This document shows, piece after piece, positions 1-4,753 of a stretch of DNA of 8,799 nt. This DNA is from Candidatus Fermentibacterota bacterium. GTDB taxonomy: Bacteria > JAFGKV01. Within the stretch, counting starts at the first letter, position 1; each line of letters opens with the position of its first letter. Position numbers and translations under genes: made by a program. The stretch is from contig JAFGKV010000087.1 of NCBI GenBank assembly GCA_016928395.1, positions 1 through 8,799 of the forward strand, read 5' to 3'. The notes under the pieces were generated by a model. That model was not told the DNA's origin and made no database searches. It was given only the letters and a program-made list of their open reading frames with translations.

Positions 1-182
1 CTCTACGCCGTGCGGATCACAGGATGCGTCGTCGTGTCCCGCTTCACCGAGGACCCTGCCGCCGGCGCTGTCTCCATGGAAAGGCGCCCTTCCAACGGCC
101 CTCCATAGCGTGCATGCGCGGGATACGTGTCATGCACTGACCGCATGCATCCCCACCCGAGCCGCCGGCGTTTCTGTTGAGT
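1..182. other. Left-edge region with no supported gene
   Basis: I see no convincing gene here. On the + strand, frame 1 is open from the window edge to a TAG at 106-108, so it could be the last 35 codons of a gene entering from the left. The peptide has no motif I recognise. The other frames are also open for stretches, as expected in GC-rich DNA. No ribosome-binding site or clear terminator is visible. Confidence 0.3.
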
Positions 183-231
183 TACTTTAAAAAACAAAGT
201 CAACGAGCATAAATACTTGAAAAAACAAAGT
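183..231. repeat. Pair of AT-rich 18-bp direct repeats (possible operator or promoter region)
   Basis: Two 18-bp boxes, TACTTTAAAAAACAAAGT at 183-200 and TACTTGAAAAAACAAAGT at 214-231, differ at one base and start 31 bp apart, about three helical turns. The first box has dyad arms ACTTT and AAAGT. They form the only AT-rich island in a very GC-rich spacer. A weak -10-like CATAAA lies between them at 208-213. Phased near-identical boxes with internal dyad symmetry look like regulator-binding sites. The nearest downstream start is over 500 bp away, so the target gene is unclear. The repeat is seen; the function is inferred. Confidence 0.45.
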
Positions 232-295
232 TCGATACGAACCGCCCGCGCCTTCCTCTTCCCTCGATGTGCGATGTTTCCCCTCCCCTTCCGAA

Positions 296-355
296 TGTAG
301 GAGCGGTGTCAACCGCGAACGCAACCCTTCGCGCCTGACGGCGCTCCTTACTACA
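296..355. repeat. Inverted pair of REP sequences (BIME-like)
   Basis: A forward REP at 296-320 carries TGTAGGA followed by hairpin stem GCGGT, loop GTCA and stem ACCGC, then GAACG. It is followed head-to-head by an inverted REP of another subtype, which ends in CTACA at 351-355 and has stem GCGCC/GGCGC. The inverted copy has a few extra bases between its GTAG box and the stem. These match the REPs flanking the transposase gene at 4006-4539, so this is probably a dispersed copy mobilised by the same system. Confidence 0.8.
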
Positions 356-441
356 GTGCATGGGCCGTGCACCCGCGCCGCTAGGTCGGCTCACGATGGC
401 AATTCCGACCACTGCGCTCCTTCTCCCGTTCCCTTTCGCCG

Positions 442-486
442 TTCGATGTTGAATGCTCGATGTTGAATGTTGAATGTTCAACGTTC
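442..486. repeat. GTTGAATG/GTTCAACGTTC intergenic repeat
   Basis: A short tandem motif (TTCGATGTTGAATG, then CGATGTTGAATG, then TTGAATG) ends in GTTCAACGTTC. Related sequence occurs at 1813-1839 and, shortened, at 4713-4729. Here, as at 1813-1839, it sits directly upstream of a CCCCCTTT-type palindromic element. It can be translated in several frames, which creates spurious ORFs. No function is known to me. Confidence 0.6.
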
Positions 487-488
487 TC

Positions 489-524
489 TTCCCCCTTTCG
501 CAAAGGGGGACCGAGGGGGATTTC
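489..524 (+). repeat. CCCCCTTT palindromic element, intergenic copy 1
   Basis: Arms CCCCCTTT (491-498) and AAAGGGGG (502-509) form a perfect 8-bp stem around CGC. They are followed by the conserved right part ACCGAGGGGGATTTC, ending at 524. The same element recurs at 1850-1882 and inside the phosphatase gene. Confidence 0.85.
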
Positions 525-739
525 AGTCCTCTTGCCCATGCAGGAAAACCGCCTCCCCGTTCGTTCTAGTAGTCGTACGGTGGTGGCCGTCCGTGCGCCC
601 GAGGGAATAGTAGACGCGCACGGCCTGGGTTCCTTTATTGATAGATCTAAGACATGCCGTGCGAAATGCGCGGCACATCCGGGCTACGCGAATTCTCGCG
701 CGGCTCCGGTGGGGTACTCTCTGGGAGAGGAGGTTGTGC
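525..739. other. Leader of the FHA gene, no recognised element
   Basis: I see no gene or convincing promoter here. The only clear signal is the Shine-Dalgarno AGGAGG at 728-733, six bases before the ATG at 740, which fixes that start. An upstream in-frame ATG at 638 has no comparable site and would place the signal peptide in the middle of the protein. Confidence 0.6.
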
Positions 740-1726
740 ATGCGTCTTCGCTGTCAATGTCTACCGGTCGTTGTGTGCATGCTGCTCGTCGCGGTTCCCG
801 CGCTGGGCCAGGTTATGAAGGTCTCCGACCTGGGACGAGAGGTGAACAACGTCGTCACGGTTGAGGGGTTCGTGACCCAGTACCAGGAAGACCCTGCAAC
901 GACGCGGGTGTTTCACATCAAGGACGACTGGGCCGGGATCGTGATGATCCGCACATCGGATCCGGTTCCCCGAGTAGGTGCTAGGCTTCGCGTTACGGGT
1001 ACGGTCACGATCGACCCGAAGTTGAATTCGCCTTCGATCATCGAGAAATCGCGGGTCGTGGTCTCGGATCCGGGCGCGCCTCCGCCTCCCCCTCCTCCTG
1101 TCTACACCGAGACCGAGGCCGCCGGGGAGACCAACTATCTGCTCTACCTCCTCATCGCGGCAACGGTCATCGTCCTCGGCGCTTTGGTCGTGGTGATCGT
1201 GCGGATGGTTGGCAAGGGCAAGGCCGAAGCCGAGCCAATTGCCGCCCCGAGTGGGGCTCCCTTTGCTCCGTCACCAACCGGCGGCCCCTCCCAGGTTCCC
1301 GACGGCGCGACCATCCAGATGCCGAAGCCTCAGGAGATCATCGAAGGCCACACGATCAAGATGCACGCGCCTCCACCTGGCACGCTGAAGTTGCTTCCCG
1401 GCTTCTTCGAGGTTGCTGCCGGCGAGCCGCAGCTCAAGGAAATCCGGCTTTACAAAACCTCGGGCCAGACTGAGATCGAGACGACCATCGGCCGAAACCC
1501 TGGCGAACCCTACAAGCACATCCAGTTGAAGCTCCCGACCGTGTCACGCCAGCAGGCGAAGCTGGTGTTCTCGAACGGGCGGTATACGCTCATCAACTAT
1601 GCGCCCGACAGCAGCAATCCGACCGAGGTCAACGGGTCACCAATGGGCGTGAACGAATCCCGGATCCTGGAGGAAGGCGACCGGATCCGCATGGGTGAAC
1701 TTGAGTTGGTCTACCACGTACGCTGA
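740..1726 (+). CDS. Membrane-anchored FHA-domain protein with exported OB-like domain
   Basis: This 328-residue protein probably reads phosphothreonine made by the kinase encoded at 4754-6547. Residues 1-24 form a signal peptide ending near ALGQ. Residues 26-108 look like a small beta-barrel of OB type, with VVTVEGFVTQ, FHIKDDWAGI and GARLRVTGTV strands. A poly-Pro linker (114-120) precedes one transmembrane helix (about 133-155). The following RMVGKGK is positive, which places the C-terminus inside. A Pro-rich linker contains two similar Thr motifs, ATIQM (190-194) and HTIKM (204-208). The FHA domain covers about 232-328, with the turn GRN at 251-253, SR at 269-270 and NG at 299-300. The usual SRxH histidine is replaced by Gln (SRQQA). 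The start at 740 is supported by AGGAGG at 728-733. FHA and membrane topology are well supported; the OB call is moderate. Confidence 0.9.
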   Translation: MRLRCQCLPVVVCMLLVAVPALGQVMKVSDLGREVNNVVTVEGFVTQYQEDPATTRVFHIKDDWAGIVMIRTSDPVPRVGARLRVTGTVTIDPKLNSPSIIEKSRVVVSDPGAPPPPPPPVYTETEAAGETNYLLYLLIAATVIVLGALVVVIVRMVGKGKAEAEPIAAPSGAPFAPSPTGGPSQVPDGATIQMPKPQEIIEGHTIKMHAPPPGTLKLLPGFFEVAAGEPQLKEIRLYKTSGQTEIETTIGRNPGEPYKHIQLKLPTVSRQQAKLVFSNGRYTLINYAPDSSNPTEVNGSPMGVNESRILEEGDRIRMGELELVYHVR

Positions 1727-1733
1727 TCGTGAG

Positions 1734-1756
1734 GTAGGAGCGGCGTGAGCCGCGAA
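1734..1756 (+). repeat. REP sequence, single forward copy
   Basis: GTAG at 1734-1737 is followed by GA and the hairpin GCGGC-GTGA-GCCGC, then GAA. The loop GTGA is of GNRA type, unlike the GTCA loop of most copies. It begins eight bases after the FHA stop codon, so it may also protect or end that transcript. Confidence 0.8.
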
Positions 1757-1763
1757 CCTAGCG

Positions 1764-1806
1764 GGGCGGGCCTCTGCGCCCGCCCACCCTTCTCCCCTTC
1801 GGAGAA
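1764..1806 (+). terminator. Two GC-rich hairpins downstream of the FHA gene
   Basis: The first hairpin has perfect 8-bp arms GGGCGGGC (1764-1771) and GCCCGCCC (1778-1785) with a six-base loop. The second has arms TTCTCC (1790-1795) and GGAGAA (1801-1806) with a five-base loop. Neither has a proper T-tract, so a classical intrinsic terminator is not certain. Position and strength suggest transcript termination or 3'-end protection. Confidence 0.4.
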
Positions 1807-1810
1807 AGCC

Positions 1811-1840
1811 GAGCGTTCAACGTTCGGTGTTCAACGTTCC
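1811..1840. repeat. GTTCAACGTTC repeat, second locus
   Basis: GTTCAACGTTC occurs twice (1814-1824 and 1829-1839), separated by GGTG. It relates to the repeat ending at 486 and again lies just upstream of a CCCCCTTT palindromic element, so the two modules occur in the same order in both spacers. Confidence 0.6.
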
Positions 1841-1849
1841 CTTTCTCTT

Positions 1850-1882
1850 CCCCCTTTGAAAAGGGGGACCGAGGGGGATTTC
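1850..1882 (+). repeat. CCCCCTTT palindromic element, intergenic copy 2
   Basis: Arms CCCCCTTT (1850-1857) and AAAGGGGG (1860-1867) are followed by ACCGAGGGGGATTTC. It is nearly identical to the copy at 489-524, including the preceding TCTT, but with a shorter loop. Confidence 0.85.
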
Positions 1883-1900
1883 TGAGGTGAGGGTGAATCT

Positions 1901-1919
1901 CGCGGCGTCAGCCGCGAAC
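1901..1919 (+). repeat. Truncated REP sequence
   Basis: The hairpin CGCGGC-GTCA-GCCGCG and trailing AACG match the REP core, but the 5' GTAGGA box is missing. This is probably a decayed copy. It lies 64 bp before the phosphatase start. Confidence 0.6.
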
Positions 1920-1982
1920 GCAGCCCGTGTCGGATTTTGTGGTTTGTGTTTCGGTTTTCACTGACCCTATCCGGGGGTGCTG

Positions 1983-3611
1983 ATGGCGACGACGCCTGAT
2001 CGAGTTACTCTCGCGACCCGAACCCATCAGGGTCGCCGGCCCTACAACCAGGATGTCGTGCTCGCGGAGGAGGTCTTCCTCAAGTCAGGAGCCAGAGGCC
2101 ATCTCCTGATCGTGGCCGACGGCATGGGCGGCGCCGCGGCCGGCGAAGTGGCCTCCAGGGTCGCGGCCCATACGCTCCGCAATACCCTGGTTGACTGGGT
2201 TAAACGCAACGACATTGACCCTTCATCGGCAAAGACCGGCCTTCGCCTCGGGTATCGCGCCGCACACGAAGCGGTCCAACAGGAGGCGGCCAAGGACCCC
2301 GCGCGCCAAGGCATGGGAACAACTCTGGTTGCGGCCTTGGTTTGGGCCGATCACTACGTAGTCGCCAATGTCGGCGATAGTCGAGCCTACGTGATCGATT
2401 CCGGCGACATCACGCAGATCACCAAGGATCATTCAGCCGTCCAGGAGATGATCGACCGCGGCGTCATTCAGCCGGAGCACCGCGCGACCGCGCCCATGGC
2501 GCATGCGTTGACCCGGGCCTTGGGAGACTCGCCGGAGCCACCGGAGGTTGACGTGTTCCCTAGGGATGGCGCCTACTCGCTTCACCCGGGCCAGATTCTA
2601 CTCCTCTGTTCCGATGGCCTGGAAAACGGCGTGGACGACGACGCGATCCACGGCCTCGTCTGCGGCGCCCCGAACCTGGAGGACACCGCCGAGGCCCTCG
2701 TGCGCGCGGCATGGCATGGCGGCAGCAGAGACAATATCAGCGTTGCTCTTGTGGAGCGCGGTCATCTCCAACGCCGCCCAGGAAAGGCATCGCTTCCTCC
2801 GCCCATCTCTCGGGCCAAGCCCCGCACACGCCGAAGGCGCCCTTCGTCGATTCCGGCCTTGGTCTTGTTCCTCGTGGCCGCCGGCCTTGGTGCCGCCACC
2901 TGGAAGGTCTGGCACACCACCCAGACCGAGCAGCTGGTTCCATCTCCCCCCTTGTCAAAGGAAGACCAAGAGGGATCAACGGTGCTTCCCCCTTTAGAAA
3001 AGGGGGATCGAGGGGGATTTCCGTCCCCGATGGATGGGGATTTTGGCCCCGACACCGCTTTTGCACAATTCGACTCCGCAGCCCCAGAGAGCTCAACCGC
3101 GGCTACCGTTGCCCCTCCCCCTTTGCAAAAGGGGGATGAAGGGGGATTTCCTTCCCCGACGTCTCAAGAGGATCGCCCGCGCTTACGCAGGGCACCAGAG
3201 GCCCCGGCGAGACCACCGTCTCCCAAGCCCCAAGCACCAACTCCTGTGCCCATCACCGATCCCACTTCCGCTCCGACCGCCGGCACTGCCGTCACCGAAC
3301 CGACTCGAACTCCTCCCCTTACTTTAGAGGGTGACGAAGGTACGACCCAACCATCTCCCCCTTTGCCAAAGGGGGATGAAGGGGGATTTCCATCCCCGCT
3401 CCCCGAGGCGGCGCTCCCGGGAGAACCTGGGGTCGAGCCTCCAACTTCCCCAGCACGAATGCTCCCTGATTCAGTTGCTCCGGCTCGTCCCGACTCTCCT
3501 TCGGCTACAAGTCCGATTGATCCCACGACGTCCGCTCCCGCCGACGCAGCTCAGCCACCTGCCGAACCTCCCGAGCCAGCTCCTTCGACCGAGGCGAACC
3601 CGAACCCATGA
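1983..3611 (+). CDS. Membrane PP2C-type Ser/Thr protein phosphatase with repeat-built tail
   Basis: This 542-residue protein should dephosphorylate Ser/Thr phosphoproteins, most simply those of the kinase at 4754-6547. The catalytic domain spans about 1-258 and carries the PPM metal-binding motifs: NQD (22-24), ADGMGG (45-50), GMGTT, NVGDSRAY (129-136), KDHS, SDG (210-212) and RDN (249-251). All key aspartates are present, so it should be active and Mg/Mn dependent. A strongly basic stretch (KPRTRRRR) precedes one transmembrane helix (about 290-308), giving catalysis inside and the C-terminus outside. The outer tail (about 318-542) is Pro/Ser/Thr-rich, of low complexity, and contains five copies of a PPLxKGDxGGF-like peptide encoded by a dispersed DNA repeat. 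The first start is a GTG at 1977; the ATG at 1983, five bases after GGGGG, is preferred. There is no evidence of frameshift. Confidence 0.95.
   Translation: MATTPDRVTLATRTHQGRRPYNQDVVLAEEVFLKSGARGHLLIVADGMGGAAAGEVASRVAAHTLRNTLVDWVKRNDIDPSSAKTGLRLGYRAAHEAVQQEAAKDPARQGMGTTLVAALVWADHYVVANVGDSRAYVIDSGDITQITKDHSAVQEMIDRGVIQPEHRATAPMAHALTRALGDSPEPPEVDVFPRDGAYSLHPGQILLLCSDGLENGVDDDAIHGLVCGAPNLEDTAEALVRAAWHGGSRDNISVALVERGHLQRRPGKASLPPPISRAKPRTRRRRPSSIPALVLFLVAAGLGAATWKVWHTTQTEQLVPSPPLSKEDQEGSTVLPPLEKGDRGGFPSPMDGDFGPDTAFAQFDSAAPESSTAATVAPPPLQKGDEGGFPSPTSQEDRPRLRRAPEAPARPPSPKPQAPTPVPITDPTSAPTAGTAVTEPTRTPPLTLEGDEGTTQPSPPLPKGDEGGFPSPLPEAALPGEPGVEPPTSPARMLPDSVAPARPDSPSATSPIDPTTSAPADAAQPPAEPPEPAPSTEANPNP
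2946..2978 (+). repeat. Degraded in-frame CCCCCTTT element (copy A in phosphatase tail)
   Basis: Encodes PPLSKEDQEGS. It has the layout of the intact copies but most of the G-runs are broken. It is in the same reading frame as the others, at about residues 322-332. Confidence 0.6.
2988..3021 (+). repeat. In-frame CCCCCTTT element (copy B)
   Basis: A near-intact element encoding PPLEKGDRGGF, followed by PSP, at residues 336-349. Like the intergenic copies it has CGA before the second G-run; the other in-gene copies have GAA there. The + strand frame begins on the first C of the element. Confidence 0.85.
3117..3150 (+). repeat. In-frame CCCCCTTT element (copy C)
   Basis: A near-intact element encoding PPLQKGDEGGF, followed by PSP, at residues 379-392. 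It differs from copy D by two bases over 42 and from copy B by five. Frame and orientation are the same. Confidence 0.85.
3312..3341 (+). repeat. Degraded in-frame CCCCCTTT element (copy E)
   Basis: Encodes PPLTLEGDEG at about residues 444-453. The bases are well diverged but the peptide pattern is retained in the same frame, suggesting an older copy. Confidence 0.5.
3357..3390 (+). repeat. In-frame CCCCCTTT element (copy D)
   Basis: A near-intact element encoding PPLPKGDEGGF, followed by PSP, at residues 459-472. It is closest to copy C. Confidence 0.85.
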
Positions 3612-3680
3612 CCCCACTGTGGCTCTTTTCCGATGCCATGGCTTCCTTCCCTCTCTCCAACGTGCAAGACGCCCGGTTTC

Positions 3681-3717
3681 GCGCATTTGAGGTCGCAGTC
3701 TGCGACCTCAAATGCGC
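3681..3717. repeat. Perfect 17-bp inverted repeat (long hairpin arm of a BIME)
   Basis: Arms 3681-3697 (GCGCATTTGAGGTCGCA) and 3701-3717 are exact reverse complements around a GTC loop. The hairpin begins 69 bases after the phosphatase stop. There is no T-tract, though it could still stop or stabilise transcripts. It is followed by CTCCTAAC (3720-3727), a near match to the CTCCTAC foot of inverted REPs, and then by the usual linker and a forward REP at 3752. It therefore appears to occupy the place of an inverted REP hairpin. Confidence 0.85.
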
Positions 3718-3751
3718 CCCTCCTAACTTGGGGAATGCCTTGCACAAACGC

Positions 3752-3775
3752 TGTAGGAGCGCCGTCAGGCGCGAA
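3752..3775 (+). repeat. REP sequence, GCGCC subtype
   Basis: TGTAGGA is followed by stem GCGCC, loop GTCA and stem GGCGC, then GAA. Both stem strands are changed relative to the GCGGC/GCCGC subtype, so pairing is kept. The preceding 24 bases match the linker of the BIME at 4556-4627. Confidence 0.85.
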
Positions 3776-3784
3776 GGGTTTGGG

Positions 3785-3946
3785 TTCGCGGTTGACACCG
3801 CTCCTACCATCGGGAATGTGGTGCACGGACAATGTACGTTCGCAGTTGACACCGCTCCTACCCTGGGGAATGTGGTGCACGGACAATGTACGTTCGCGGT
3901 TGACACCGCTCCTACCCTGAGGAATGTGGTGCACCGACGCTGTAGG
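3785..3946. repeat. 54-bp tandem array of inverted REP plus linker (3 units)
   Basis: Units start at 3785, 3839 and 3893. Each begins with the inverted REP TTCGCGGTTGACACCGCTCC, or a one-base variant, plus TAC, then a linker with GGAATGTGGTGCAC. The first two units differ at only four positions. They end in TGTACG, where an intact BIME would continue into a forward REP. The last unit does continue into the forward REP at 3941. The array is best explained as tandem duplication of a half-BIME. Confidence 0.9.
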
Positions 3947-3964
3947 AGCGGCGTAAGCCGCGAA
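3893..3964. repeat. BIME upstream of the RAYT gene
   Basis: The inverted REP (3893-3915), a 25-base linker and the forward REP (3941-3964) form a 72-bp unit. It has the same layout, orientation and spacing as the unit at 4556-4627 on the other side of the transposase gene. The forward REP has loop GTAA. It overlaps the third unit of the 54-bp array and ends 41 bases before the transposase start. Confidence 0.88.
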
Positions 3965-4005
3965 GATGGCCAGAAGCCGTCAGCAGCGAACCCTGGTCCT
4001 GAACG

Positions 4006-4539
4006 ATGATGCAACACACTCCTGCTCCTGCAGACAAGCCCTGGGTCGGGCGGGAAACCCCTGGGCTCCTTGCCCTCCGCAGAGGCCGGTTCTCGGAGCC
4101 GAACAGGGCATACTTCTTGACGACGGTCGTGCACGAGAAGCGGCCGCTTCTTGCGGGCCGTGTCGGCGAGCGGGTCGCTGAGAGCCTTGTCAGGTGGCAG
4201 GAGGTGGGCGGAATGCCCTTGTTGGCGTTCGTGATCATGCCGGACCATGCCCACATCCTGGGTGTGCTGAGGGATGGTAGTGACCTGGGGCGTGCGTTCG
4301 GTCGGTGGAAGGCGGGGGCGGCGAAGGAAGCGAATGAAGAACTGCGAAGGACGGGTCGGTTCTGGCAATCGGGGTTCCACGATCACGCGGTGAGGAGGAG
4401 CGAGGATCTGCGGGAGATCGCTTCGTATATTGAGGGTAACCCGGTGCGCAAGGGGTTGGTTTCCAGGGCCGAGACGTTCGAGTTGAGCAGTGCGAGCGAG
4501 CGTTTCCGCGACCGGGTTCTGGGATGGGCGCTGATCTGA
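4006..4539 (+). CDS. REP-associated tyrosine transposase (RAYT, Y1/HUH family)
   Basis: This 177-residue protein belongs to the IS200-like Y1 HUH superfamily, whose RAYT branch binds and cleaves single-stranded REP DNA. The HUH pair is H81-A82-H83 in FVIMPDHAHIL. Catalytic Tyr is Y141 in SYIEGNPVRKGL, the characteristic helix. The N-terminal strand RAYFLTTVV (34-42) and the FWQSGFHDHAVR segment (119-130) also fit. The length is typical for the family and all expected motifs are present, so it looks intact. The start is uncertain: ATGATG at 4006 has no clear ribosome site and the first 25 residues lack family features. Near-identical BIMEs lie 41 bp upstream and 16 bp downstream. The gene interrupts the kinase/phosphatase cluster. 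It lacks IS terminal inverted repeats of its own, as is usual for domesticated RAYTs. Confidence 0.92.
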   Translation: MMQHTPAPADKPWVGRETPGLLALRRGRFSEPNRAYFLTTVVHEKRPLLAGRVGERVAESLVRWQEVGGMPLLAFVIMPDHAHILGVLRDGSDLGRAFGRWKAGAAKEANEELRRTGRFWQSGFHDHAVRRSEDLREIASYIEGNPVRKGLVSRAETFELSSASERFRDRVLGWALI

Positions 4540-4555
4540 GCACGAAGGGCATGCG

Positions 4556-4627
4556 TTTGCGGTTGACACCGTTCCTACGTTGGGGAATCTGGTGCGCGGA
4601 CAATGTAGGAGCGGCGTCAGCCGCGAA
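4556..4627. repeat. BIME downstream of the RAYT gene
   Basis: Inverted REP (4556-4578), a 25-base linker GTTGGGGAATCTGGTGCGCG(GACAA), and forward REP (4604-4627) with stem GCGGC/GCCGC and loop GTCA. It closely matches the unit at 3893-3964 and starts 16 bases after the transposase stop. Confidence 0.9.
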
Positions 4628-4753
4628 TCCCTCGGATTTCCCACACACAGGCCGAGGGGGATGTTCTGCCCGCATCCATTCATCCAGTGTTCACCGATTC
4701 CATCTCATTTGTCGTTCGATGTTCGATGCTAGTTCTTCCTCCCGGAGTCTCTC
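4628..4753. other. Leader of the kinase gene with repeat remnants
   Basis: CCGAGGGGGATGTTC at 4652-4666 resembles the right part of the CCCCCTTT element (CCGAGGGGGATTTC) with one extra base. GTTCGATGTTCGATG at 4714-4728 is a short version of the repeat at 442-486. GGAG at 4744-4747 is the likely ribosome site for the ATG at 4754. No clear promoter is seen. Confidence 0.45.

Noticed and set aside
200-864. Several 65-134-codon open frames on both strands before the FHA gene
   Set aside because: All are made of REP, GTTGAATG and CCCCCTTT repeats read in frame. None has a ribosome site or recognisable domain.
3792-3826. TTGACA in inverted REPs as promoter -35 boxes
   Set aside because: TTGACA arises from the AACCGC-type stem strand. 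At 17-base spacing there is only AATGTG, a poor -10, so a promoter is not supported.
3785-3946. CRISPR array
   Set aside because: The whole 54-bp unit is repeated, not a repeat with unique spacers. There are only three units and no cas genes; it matches REP/linker sequence found elsewhere.
3608-4009. 133-codon + strand open frame with an 18-residue repeated peptide
   Set aside because: The repeat peptide is the 54-bp REP array translated (54 is divisible by 3). It contains the BIME hairpins and no domain, and lacks a ribosome site.
3505-4683. 392-codon minus-strand open frame
   Set aside because: It runs antisense through the phosphatase tail, REP arrays and RAYT gene. Its peptide repeats are translated REPs (VGAVSTANVHCPCTTFP), and the + strand genes have clear family motifs.
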